Source of the DNA: Pisolithus tinctorius
Lineage: Eukaryota; Basidiomycota; Agaricomycetes; Boletales; Pisolithaceae
Length of the DNA stretch: 64,000 nucleotides
NCBI GenBank assembly: GCA_024663395.1
Contig: JANFAH010000081.1
Location: forward strand, 124,001 to 188,000
Reading direction: 5' to 3'
Part shown: positions 48,177 to 59,300 of the stretch, one piece after another
How the letters are laid out: every line of letters starts with the position of its first letter
Numbering within the stretch: the stretch's first letter is position 1
The notes under the pieces: generated by a model
Seen by the model: the letters and a program-made list of their open reading frames with translations, nothing else
Told to the model about the DNA's origin: nothing
The model's database searches: none
Position numbers and translations under genes: made by a program

Positions 48177-51100
48177 GGTTGGTAAAGAACTGTCGATTTA
48201 CCAGGAACCGGAAGGCAGGTAGCTGTTGTACCCTACCACAGTCGGCAGAGAAGGGGGGGTATATATACCATTGAACGCGCTATCTCTGGCGCAGGCGATG
48301 TTAGGAGAACCATCGTTATGTGAACGAAGATGCTGTCCCAAAGAAGAGAGGGTGGAGCATGGAGCAACAAGTGCTCGCGATAGTTCTGTCACTCATTCGC
48401 CATATCATCGGTCATGCATCATGTTTCGACTCCACGTGAAATTAAGCTGTTTCCTTTCCTGGACAACCGCCAGGTGAGTTGCGACAAGCACGGTTAACAA
48501 CCAAACACAACGACCTTATGAGCCCTCCTACAATGACTGAAACTTGAACCGGTTAAGTAAAAACTTATCTTCAACACCGCGGTTTTGCGTTACATACATG
48601 CACTGATTGATGACCGCCGATCTTATCGCGTAAATCGCTCCTCCAACTCATCCACGTATCGCTATCAACCCTCGAAATGCCAATGCATCCATTCGGGGGC
48701 CACCCTCGATCTCGGTAAATCGACTCCCTTGTTACTTGAGCAGGTTCTCTCACGGCGATTGCTCCGAAACAACGGCAAATGGGCACCACCGTCGTGATCA
48801 GATAATCACATCCAGTGCTCCGTATGTCAGGGTGAACGTTCCTTCTACGTTCCATATATTTACTGTAATGAATACCGGAAGCCCCAATACCCAAATATCA
48901 AATAGTACAATGGAACGTCCTCCCACACCCGTCGCCCCGAAAACCACGCGTCCTAAAATCGCCTCCCATGACGGCTATATGCCACCTCCGAACTGCCTAT
49001 CAGTTCCATCATGAAGCTGTGCGGATATCTATAACCTGTGCTCGCCACGGAAACAAATCATGAAGAAATTTGAGGGCTTCCATAACGCCAACATCCACCG
49101 TCCTTCGCACACGAACAGATGCCAGCGGCGCCGACCTGCCTTATGAGTCAAAAACAACTAAAGGGTTGTCCCAACGGCATCCATTCCTATATCCTCGCGT
49201 TTACGATCAAGCACCAGGTACTTTCTCATTGCCACACGTGCGTGAGTACTTTTCCATGGAGCCCAAGAAGTGGCCTTACATATATGTATAACCGCTGGAG
49301 CTGTTCGTGCTGCGATCGCTGAGAATTGGAAACATTTCGACCCACACCCTAATTATGTGGATGCTAATCAGTGATCTCCGAATGTTGGCATGGAGTCGTA
49401 CCCTAATATTTGTCAGTTGCAGCTTTTCCAACTGACAGCACTTTGATTATGTGAACGGAATTCAGCCCTGCTCACTGCCTTTGCATCTATTGCGTTGACC
49501 CTTTGACAGCTTGAAGGTGACCTTTCTAAGGCACGTCGTTACAAGTGTTTGGCGGGTCTTTGGTGCTGTTGTAGAGCCACAAATTAACGTCACTCCCGGA
49601 TACAGCGTATCGCAGGAACCGAAAAATGGCTTATCTGGGTTCTACTTAACTACAAACTGAGGTGGCTTTGTCCTAATAGCCAAAAATGCGAATCTTCCCT
49701 ATGACCCTATCCAAATCCGTTTCGTCTTCTTCAGATTTACTTTCATATATATCCAGGTCAGGTCTATAGTTTGGTAGGCCTTGCCTGCGACCGTGGTCTT
49801 TTGGTGTCCTGGTCGGGGAACTCGACACTGACTCTTGTTTCAAGAGCCAGCTTTGTAGGTTTCCGACACGTCCGCCAGATTCCGCTTATGTACTTGTCAC
49901 TTCTTAGAAGAGCTCGCACAGGATTGAGTTGTCAGCGATGTTTTGGAATTCGCCCTTGTTCTGAGGCTCCACTCTAATGCCCGCGGTTTCCCATGGTGTC
50001 CCAGGCTAAGCTTTCGAGATTAGTGATCGAATGACATCTCTCGGGCGAGTTCAGTCAAACTCGGTAAGAGGGTACGAGTCCGAAACGGTCTTAGACAATT
50101 GGCCAACCTGTACCTTGAGCTATACTGATTCTTCAGCTTCGACTCTATGGGGATATTATCATATTTGGGCTGTTGAATGACCCACGTCTACTTCACGTTC
50201 TGCTGCACGCTGTGTGGAGTACGACCGAGATACCAACCCCTGCCAATTCCTCAATGTTTCAGACCCACGGCTTCGCCAAAAGCCGGTGGACCTTAGACAT
50301 ATCTGTCTTTTCCACTTAGGACATGCTCCCGGCATTCCTGTCTACTAGACTGTTGAAGGAACCAAACATGGAACCGGAATAGTTCAAGGTCGATTCGCCC
50401 GTTGAGTAGTATTGTCATCCACTAACGTTTTGTTGTGTCGGTACGTTGAGTAAATAGTTGTTTTCCGCTTCGATGGAGCTATATGTGTTGACAGGTGTGT
50501 TTCCGACACTAGAGGGGCATTGATCCCAGTGATGGTGATCGGTGATCCTACCAGGTGTCATGCAAGCAGCGTCTTGTCCCAGCAAAATGGACTCATTCTG
50601 AGTGGGGTGGGAACACTAGTGCGAAACAAAGAAGAGTGGTGATCATTAGAGCATTCTCTCTTCCGGCTCTCGGCCGTAAAGATAAGCTTACCTTCCTGGC
50701 TAAGTGGCTCATGCAGACCGACAATGGTGAAATGAAGTACGGACGTTGTATGGTCCCCCACTCATTTAGGTTGTGTGGCAGGGGTCCATCCTGGTCTCGT
50801 ATGTGGTGGACAAAGCAGGGTGAAGGCACTGAAGGTTGCCATGAACTTCGCACACACTACTGAAAGGTTTAGAAAGTCCAAAGTATACCGTGGCATACTG
50901 CATTACTCGAGGTCTACAATACCATAAAGACCGCCCACGAGGACACCCCCCCCATCGATGCGGTACAAAAGAGAAGCTACTAGAAACAGGGAACACACGA
51001 CGTCGCTTCATCGCCATACTATGAACCCGAACGCGACCCTGGCAGTGATGGTAGTGATATATAAACACTTTGGTATGCGTGCAATGCATGATGCATAATA

Positions 51101-51575
51101 ATCGAACAAGACATGCGCGTGAGCAAGGACACGAGAACATAAACACAGCACTGAGCGGAATGAGACGGAACCGCCATCGAGGCTGACTGATGAAAGGGTA
51201 GGGTTGCTTTGGGCTGCCTGAGCGCGCCAAAAGAGAGTGAAGAAAAAGAAGACAGTAGGCAGAAAGATTGAATAATGTTACGGAGACAGAAAAGAAAAGA
51301 AAAGAGCCTGAGAATGGGATATGACTGGAACAAGAATAGAGGAATATGTTTAACACACTGGATCAGAACATAGAACAACCCACCCCGACAGCGTGCAGTG
51401 AAATTTATCCTACACGATGATGCACGTATAACGGGTCCTCATAAGCAACCGCCAACTCACGCCAAGTAAGCAAAGAAAAAGAGAAAGTACTCACTTTACG
51501 GCGCAAACCAGCAAATCACCAACGAGAGCAAAAGGCGGAGAACGAGGTTGCAATGGACACGGAAACAGCTTAGGC
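48177..51575. other. 3.4-kb gap without a recognised gene
   Basis: Small frames occur: a 49-codon frame ending at 49014 with MERPPTPVAPKTTRPK; 49070-49291; 49771-49977; 50555-50863. None joins into a recognisable protein. The stretch 50140-50340 reads as about 65 protein-like residues with one stop and might be an old decayed gene. The right part (50766-51400) has purine-rich runs and is probably the 3' flank of the Ser-rich gene. Confidence 0.4.
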
Positions 51576-54500
51576 TCAGCCAAATATCTCCGTAACGGTT
51601 CGCCTCCGCTCTCTCCTTTGGGAAGGCAATGTGATCGTACTCGTTCGGGTGCCCCCAGCACCGACGCCACCAGATCTACCCATAGACTCGCCCTCGCGTT
51701 CATCAATCGCTGCATCCAATGACATCCTCGCCACTCGGGACCCAATCGTCCGCCTGCGTGTATCCCTCTCCGTCTCAGACCCCGACAAAGGCGATCTCAG
51801 TGACTGTCGACTTTCCCTCTCCATCTCTCGCTCCCGTATCAGCTCCTCCTCAGCTCGTCGTCTCGCTTCATCACGACTCTGCTGCATCTGCAGTGCCGAC
51901 GTGGATACCTCAGAAGGGCGCGAAAATGTCACGCTAGGCCGTGTAGATTCTCGCGAATCCCTTGAGTCTGTGCGGCTTAGTGGTGCCGCAGTTGGCGGAG
52001 GCAACGTCGAACTGGGCGTCAAGGATTCAGGAGAAGACGCCGATACTGTATGTGCTGTCACAGCCGTTGTCGGTGCAGAACTCGTCACTGCAAATGGTGG
52101 CGCTTGACTGCCACCAGAGCTTCCACTACCACCCCCACTCGGACGAATGGTCAAGATGGACGCGATCGACGCCAGAGAAACTTTACGTCTATTTTGTTTT
52201 TCGGCCAATGAGGATTTACGAAGAAAAGATTCGGAGGGAAGAATTGGGAGTGGGGGAGGTGTGGATTGGGCAACAGTGGCATGCGAGGGTGGACGACCAC
52301 CAGAAGTCAATTGTGAAGGGCCTGGTGTCGACTGCGACTTGACAGGCGGAGGCCCAGGTGTGGAATGCGATAAAAGAGGCGGTGGCATTCCTTTGCCATA
52401 TTGTTGCTTCGAGGCAGGAGTCGGGGATGGTTCATAATCCATCGGCGCCGACAAATCCACCGTACCAGGCGTACGTGCAGACGAAACCAACTGCTGTTCA
52501 CGTTCACGACTTTCTCTTAGTGTCATGAGACGCCTCGTAGTCGACGCTCGTCCCAGTCCAGATGTCGATGTTGATCCCAAGGCTGAGGACGATGCAGAAG
52601 CGGGTACTGACGGCGGTGCTGGTAAAGGGAGAGGTGGAGTCATCCTAATCCTCGATCCTGCTCTTCTATCCTGATCACTCCCACCGCCATCCCTTTCCCT
52701 CTCACGCAATGCCGAAGAAGACGGTCTCGACGAAGCCAGCTCATACTCTCGATCCCGATGCACGGACGTGACCCTCCGCGATAGATCTAACGAAGACGAG
52801 CCCGCACCACCAACACCAATCGGATCCCAACTCTTCCTCGATTCGACACTCCGACGACCATCCCTTAGACCGCCACCGCTATCTGGGGTGCGCACATGTC
52901 GTCGCACGATGTCATGATGATCCAGACTGACACTCCGCAGATGTTCCTTCCCCTCTCCCATACCTGTTGCGGAACCGCACGCAGAACCAGTGCCACTCGT
53001 TGTCGACGCAGCAGAGCCGCCACCACCAGATGTAGAGGCAGAGGCAATGTTCGCCATCTCTTTCAACACCTTTCCAACGCCAAGTATGAACCCAGTCAGA
53101 GTTCTGACGACCTCATCACTCTCCCTCAGTCCTTCCCTAAAATCGGCACCGACGTCTCTCCATAGCTTCGCCAGGTGCGTCCCTGACTCTCTTCCTCCTT
53201 CTCTGGACCAGTCTCTCACATGCTCTCTATCATCCCCACGAAAATCATGATCCTCGTCTTCGTCCACCTCGATCGCAATCTGCTTCTGTACTGCATGAGC
53301 CGTCCCAGCTCTCAACAGCCCATTCAACCTTTCCGATGCTCTCACAATCGTCTCAGCTTGATGGCCCAATTCTCTTGCTACCGATGCCTGAAGGGGAAGC
53401 TTGGACAACGTCGAGTGGAACATAGAGAGACTTTCGGCGAGGAGGCGAGCATGTTCAGCTTGTTGTTGGGAAGTACCACGTTGGTGTTGGTCGTGACGAG
53501 GATAGGGCGAGGAATGTGTGTGGGAATGAGACGGCGCCATCGCACTCGTGTGTCTTCGCAGCGTCACACTCCTTGATCTTTCAAACTCACCCCGCGATTC
53601 CGATTCTGTGATTCCGTTTCGCGAGTCCATGCCTTCGCGCAATCCCTTGTTCCATTCTCCAGTAGTCGCCATCGACGTCGCAGGCCTCGAACTCCCCATC
53701 CCTAACCTCGAGGAAGACGAAGGTCCGGGAGGCCCAACCCCATCGCTTACGCGCGCGCTCGACGAGGCGCTCGTTTTGCTTCGCTGATCGTCGGGTATCA
53801 TGTGCCTCCGGGTATCCCTGTCATGCCCATAGCGGTCCCCATACCGATCATAATCACGATCCTCCCACTCGACCGATTTTCCCGTGCGCGACTTCGATCG
53901 ATACCACACACCAGCGACAGTACCCGAAAACGGATCGTCATCCTTGTTATTCACAGAAAATCCATTTGCGGTGGATGATGTAGAACCAGCCAGAAATGGC
54001 GATCGTACACTCCGCATCCCGATTCCTGCAGCACGCAAACTCTCACTTGCAAGCCTCCCACTTGTCAATGGACTCTCGGCGCTCCCGCCTCGTGGTGTTT
54101 GCCTGCGCCCAGTGCCACCGACAGGTGCACCAGTTGCAGCAGCGGCAGTCGCGGTGGATGTAAAAGTAGAAGGAATAGAAGGCGTATCGTCGATACCATG
54201 CGTTGAGAAATCGTCTGACTGCCATCTCGGTTGATACCGTCTTCCATCATCTCGTACCGTAGAGGACCGATTGAGTCGTGCTGCAGAGCGAGGAGAGAAC
54301 TGTAGTCTGGCCATGCCCGCATTGGCTGCTGTATGCGATGCTGTTCGAGGCGACAGGTCCGTGTCGGCGTTTTCATTGTGGCCGTGTGCACCGTCTCGAA
54401 GAGGTGTGCGGTAGGGAGTGTGTGGAGGTTCAATCGAAGTCTACAAAGAGACCGAAGCCGCATTAATGTCATCTCTAATGTCACGACCAGAGATGTCCTC

Positions 54501-55682
54501 ACCCGTCCATCCAAACTCGTTCGTCCTCCATCCCTAAATTCTCGCGGCAAGGGCTGTCTCGAGCGTCTACTACTTGTGCTAGTTGTTGCCGTATCAGTCG
54601 GACTTTGGCGGGCAGATGCGACAGCGGCCAGCGCTGTGTCTGTGACATTGTCTCTATTTGCGTAGCTTCGTTCGTGAGCGTGTCCATTTCCGCGTGCATG
54701 ATACCTGTCCCTCTCTCTATCGGCGTCAAGTGGACCGACGGGCGCAGACATCGTGCTTGCCAAAGAGGTGCGTTTTCTGGGTGTACGTGATGGACCGGGG
54801 GACGCCTGACGCGCCTTGTCCGGTGAAGGAGGTGCTGAGATACGGCGTTGTCGTGGATGATTAGCGTCATCGTCGTAGGAAGGTAATGTCGACGGCGGTA
54901 GTGGGGGCAATGGTGGGGAAGTAGACAGATCCGGCGATGCGGATCGGAAGGAGTTCGAATGGGAGGGTGTAGGTGCACGGAAAGACTCGCGCTCAGTCTC
55001 TGAACCTGAGAGGGTATCGGCGTGTCGACGATCCGATGTGGAAGAGGACGCGGGGTGTGAGTGGTGGGATGTGGATGTCAAAGAGGATGTGGATGCAGAT
55101 GCGAGTGGGTTGGAACCGGGTGAGCGAGACATGCGTGACGAGCTGGAAGGCGAAGGTGTGTTGAGTCGAGAAAAAGAAGTGAGTTTGTCGATGGCCTGTG
55201 CGCATATAGCCACGTATTGCGGTGACAACGGGCGTTACCAAGGAAGCATGGCACGAGTCAAAGGTGAGTTTTCGTTGCTGGTGCGACGAGGACAGACGTA
55301 CCATGCGATTTCGTTGTGCGAGACTTTTAACACGCTGCAATGTCCCCAAGACTTCTCCTATGTTCTTCGAAGGATGCCTGCGGTCTAGTCTAGCGGTATT
55401 GTCGTCATCGTTTTCGTCGTTGTCGTCGTCAGAAAGAGTTGATTTGTCGTTATGGTGATCAGCCATGGTGATGTTGGGTGCAGGACATTGACGTATGCTA
55501 CCCGTGCTGTTGTCCTCCTTCGTCGACCCGCTCCCGGTCGAATTGGTAGCCGGAGGTGAAGGCAGACCTCCCGACGTGTTTGAGCTTGGTGATGGGGGCG
55601 GATGTTGGAGTTGAAGTTGCAGTGACGAGGATGACGACGACGAGCCGATGAAAATGGCAGACAAGGGTCGTTGGCGGGTCAT
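51576..55682 (-). CDS. Long Ser/Arg-rich, mostly disordered protein
   Basis: The start is at 55682 (MTRQRPLSAIFIGSSSSSSSLQ). Exon 1 ends RVKSLAQRNRM before a GTACG donor. Exon 2 begins AIDKLTSFSRLNTPSPSSSSRM and ends GRTSLDGR; a GT-AG intron at about 54527-54463 leads to TSIEPPHTPYRTPLRDG. The last exon runs to the stop at 51578-51576 after RRRTVTEIFG. The total is roughly 1,290 residues, dominated by Ser, Pro, Arg, Thr and Gly. Ordered islands are predicted helices: EHARLLAESLSMFHSTLSKLPLQASVARELGHQAETIVRASERLNGLL, and LAKLWRDVGADFREGLRESDEVVRTLTGFILGVGKVLKEMA. A basic helix (about 51890-51800) rich in Arg/Glu precedes the tail. Family not recognised; a cytoskeletal or polarity scaffold is possible, but that is a guess. 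Confidence 0.75.
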
Positions 55683-55814
55683 CGACCACTCCAGAACTGA
55701 GCGTCCGTTCCGTTGTCGTCGTCGAGGTCAAGAAGAAGGCAGCCGTGGGAAAAGAAAACTGCTTTGCTTCCTGTTGCAATTAATTAAATAAGTAATTGTA
55801 GGTCATAATACATA
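55683..55814. other. Promoter region of the Ser-rich gene, bordering the Helitron
   Basis: This AT-rich stretch holds ATTAATTAAATAAGTAATT and lies between the Ser-rich start codon and the presumed Helitron 3' end. If the Helitron boundary is right, the element separates this gene from its original upstream sequence at 132 bases. Confidence 0.4.
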
Positions 55815-55835
55815 TTAGAGTGAGGACTACATATC

Positions 55836-55851
55836 ACCTTGTTTACAAGGT
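55836..55851. repeat. Hairpin near the proposed Helitron 3' end
   Basis: ACCTTGT (55836-55842) and ACAAGGT (55845-55851) form a 7-bp stem with a 2-base loop. Helitron 3' ends normally carry such a hairpin shortly before CTRR, which acts as the replication terminator. Confidence 0.5.
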
Positions 55852-55927
55852 CACTGCACCTCGAAATTCGTCGCTCATTTTTCGACATCCGCGAACAATC
55901 CCCAATATCGCCGATACAAAGTCCGAT

Positions 55928-56064
55928 TCAAATGATGGTGCCAAAGAATTGTTGGCATGCATGCATCTATGTACGATTGTAACGATTTCAAATGCAACGG
56001 CGGTGAAGTTGCTGACGGCAATCAAACGATGGTGGCAATGATTTGAAGGCATGTATCTAGGTAC
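55928..56064. repeat. Imperfect direct repeat in the Helitron 3' subterminal region
   Basis: The copy at about 55928-55971 and the copy at 56022-56064 share TCAAA.GATGGTG.CAA, then GGCATG and ATCTA.GTAC, with a small gap in the second copy. Direct subterminal repeats may bind transposase, but this role is not shown here. Confidence 0.55.
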
Positions 56065-56234
56065 TAATGCTGGCTTAAACCGTTCCATGTTCACTGCTTC
56101 AAACACCATGCACAACGGTTGGGGAAACGTGATGCGAACGACGCACGCTATTCGCTGAGTTGGCAGCGTCAGCTCTTGTATAGCGGTTGCTGACGCCCAA
56201 TAATTGCTCCCTTACCTGGTTTGCCTCAGGTGTT

Positions 56235-56342
56235 ATCTACGACGCCTTGGCTCCTTCCCCATCCACCGTCGTCTTGCGTTCAAGAGTAATCTACGCCGCA
56301 TTGGCTCTTTCCCAATCCAACATCGTTTTGCGATCGAGGCCC
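56235..56342. repeat. 54-base tandem duplication covering the end of the helicase frame
   Basis: Two adjacent 54-base units, 56235-56288 and 56289-56342, are about 80% identical. The second contains the last codons and stop of the RepHel frame. Read on the minus strand the units give LDRKTMLDWERANAA-stop and then LERKTTVDGEGAKAS-stop, so the protein tail has been copied just past its own stop. Confidence 0.65.
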
Positions 56343-59300
56343 GCCAGCCTTTGGTCTTCCAACCGCAGATATTCGCTCGGATGTTGGGTGAAGATCTTCT
56401 CGTCGAAATCACGCAGCAGTCGAATTGTATCCCTGCCCCGGCTGCGGGACAAGGCGACGTACGCGTTGAAGGGTGTAAGGCCCCCCGATGGTGGCGTGCC
56501 TATGTTGACGATGCAGTGTTCGATGGTCTGCGCCTGTGATCGATAATCGGTGAACGCATAGGCAGGTGTGATAGGTAACTGTTCTCTAGTCACTGTCGTC
56601 TTCACCCCCTTTGGCGTGACGATTGTAAACGATCTAGTGAGAGGTGCGATTGGAAGGACACCCAATGGTAAGCCGTCCAGCGCTTCAGCTTTTGTACAGC
56701 TCATGCGGAGAAGAATATAACATGGGGGATACTCCAAGTGGACAGATTGCGTTTCCAGGTTGACGGCCTGCTCCCTGCCATTGAGTACAATTTCTTCAAC
56801 GTGCCCGTGCGCGCCATTCGCCATATCCAACCTGGTGGAAACGTTAAATGTTACCATGACCTCCATGCTGATAGCGAGGTGAACCTCATCACGAAGGCCG
56901 CCGCGCTCTTGCTGCGAACGCCCTCGGGAGCCTTTGGGTTTCGCGGCGACAGCAAACTGTTCCTCCAGCGTTAATTGACGGCCATCCACTGTGTCCACCG
57001 CCGGACATGTAAACAGCGTCACTCCCTGTGACTGTGTCTGCGATTTCACTGCCATCATATTCCACTTGATGCGTACAGCATGTCGAGGTGTCACCAAAAG
57101 AGCGTTGCTCCAAGGTGGTTGGGTGAAGTCGGCCGGTGCGCATTGGTCATTCGTGAGTACCAGGCTGCGAAGCATGGCGATGTGTCTCTCCTTGCAATTA
57201 CCGTGCCACACGTGCTGAAGGAGATCCATCCAATCAGGATCTGTGACCCTGACTTGTGTTTTCAGTCGCACGACGACATCGAACTGTTCGTATAATTTGC
57301 GCCCTAGGATTTCGAGTTCGGTATCCTTTTCTGCGTTCGACTGCCAATACAATGGCGCTGATGGCTTGCTTGCGACTGGAGGGAATTGATGGAAGTCGCC
57401 AACCAGTATAACATTCAGGCCTCCAAATGGTTCGTCGGCCGCCGCAAGTTCATCTGCTCGGGCGTGACCAATGATCTCGGAAAGTGATGCGAAGAATGTA
57501 CGAGAAATCATCGAGACCTCGTCTATGATTAGATACTGTTTACCCTGCCAAAATGTTTCCAGTTTTTTCCGCATTTTCGCCGACTGCTTTCCGCCGTGTA
57601 CAGGTATCATTGCAACGTAATGGAGTGTTTGTCCGTCAATAGTTGAGGCTGCGATTCCTGTATACGCCGCTTTCACCAGCAAGTGCCCCACTCCACGACA
57701 CTGAAAATTCTGCGTGATTGTCTGAATTGTCTTCGATTTCCCTACCCCAGCTTCACCGGGGATGATCATACGCAATTGAGGTGGATTGAGTCCTGACAGA
57801 TGTTGTTGTAAATGCCAATCGACAATGTCATACGCTCGCCGTTGATCATCCAACAGCTCAGCGACTGGCATGGGGTCGAGGACGTTGATATTCCCTGTCA
57901 ACCCGGTGAGCAAGGTCGCATCTCCATGGTCGCTTTCGATGAGGGCTCTGCTGAGATCGCTAATGCTGCCATCGACGTTCATCGTAGGGTCGACGGTCTG
58001 CTGCGTTTGCGAGTCTGGCGTGGTGGTCAATGCCGTGGCCATATTATGCATCGACCTCAACCATGCCAGAAGTCGTGAGTAGTCATCCCCCTGCGCTATA
58101 CAATAGCTGCACGGATTGCGTACGCCTTGCTCTCCTGTCAGTGTGAAGAAACCATGCCTCAGACCTACGGAAATCGCCTCATCAGCATGCCTTTCTTCAT
58201 TTCGCGAGACTTGATTGCGTTTGAACTCTATAAGGTCGGCATGTGTTAAAGGGATTTGCAAGTCTTCCATTGGCTCGTCGGCGTCGTCATCTAACGGAAC
58301 GTCCTTTCTAGGCTGCCGTGTATTGTGACTCGCTGATGTTAATGCCTCTGTAGGTGTTGTCTCGCATGCCGACCTTGATTCATAATAGAACTCGATGCCA
58401 GACAGAATGCGCCTATGGGCAGGGTGCATCTCCACCATAAACGACTGAAACTCTTGACTCCATGTTCGAGTATTTCCCCTAAGATCTTCTGCCTGTCGCC
58501 ACGGCTTCAGAAGCGCGAGCATGGACGCACAGTAGAAATCGTTCCCGGTGTCTCTTCGCGGGAACCACGGACCCGCAATCTGAGGTAGGGTGTTGTGACC
58601 CATTGCACGAAAAACACGACGGTGGCTGTCAGCTCTTGGATGTCCGTCCATGTAATGCGATCGCTCATGAACAGGGCGGCCCCGTTTGGCTGTTGATGCC
58701 TCGTTCTCTTCACGAGCGGGTTGTGCCGTATAGGTCTCTTCCCATGTATCAATCACAAAAGCCAGGAGACCGCATGTTTCCATTTCTGGCCCTCGAAAGA
58801 CATAATCCTGAAGCTGTGAACATGTATAAATATCTCCGCATTCATTGGCGTGAAGCGTGACCATCTCGCTGTCGTCCTTAATACATTCGTCAAAATTGTC
58901 GGTGATCTGAGTACACTGCATAGTTACCTCTCTGTCTGTGCAACCCTTGGTGAGTTGAACATCCTCAGCTCCACGGTCATTCTCGCCATCGTCCGCGCTG
59001 CCCGTCGCAATTCTGTTCGGATCCAGATGAACAAGCTGCCACTTGATCTGTGATTGCTTTGTACTGACCTGACACCTGTTGCTGGGGAAAGCTCAGGGAA
59101 CATCCGTCTAATCGCAGTGAACAAGGCACTGGTGTACAGCGGCGCGAAGTTGTGGGACCTGAATGTATCGCCATACCCCATGATATAAGAAACCACTTGC
59201 GGTCCAGACAATTCCGCTTCGCAATTGATAACGTTGATGCAGCGGTAGAGTAGCAGTCAGTTTCGCTCGCGAATGTCCTCATACCGCGGATTGTTCTCGT

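Noticed and set aside
51631..54234. Plus-strand frames of 72-158 codons across the Ser-rich gene
   Set aside because: They mirror the biased codon usage of the minus-strand gene and have no independent features.
54065..54465. Extension of the second exon frame of the Ser-rich gene past the GTGAGG donor
   Set aside because: The intron at about 54527-54463 restores the Ser/Pro-rich frame; the read-through frame has a different composition.
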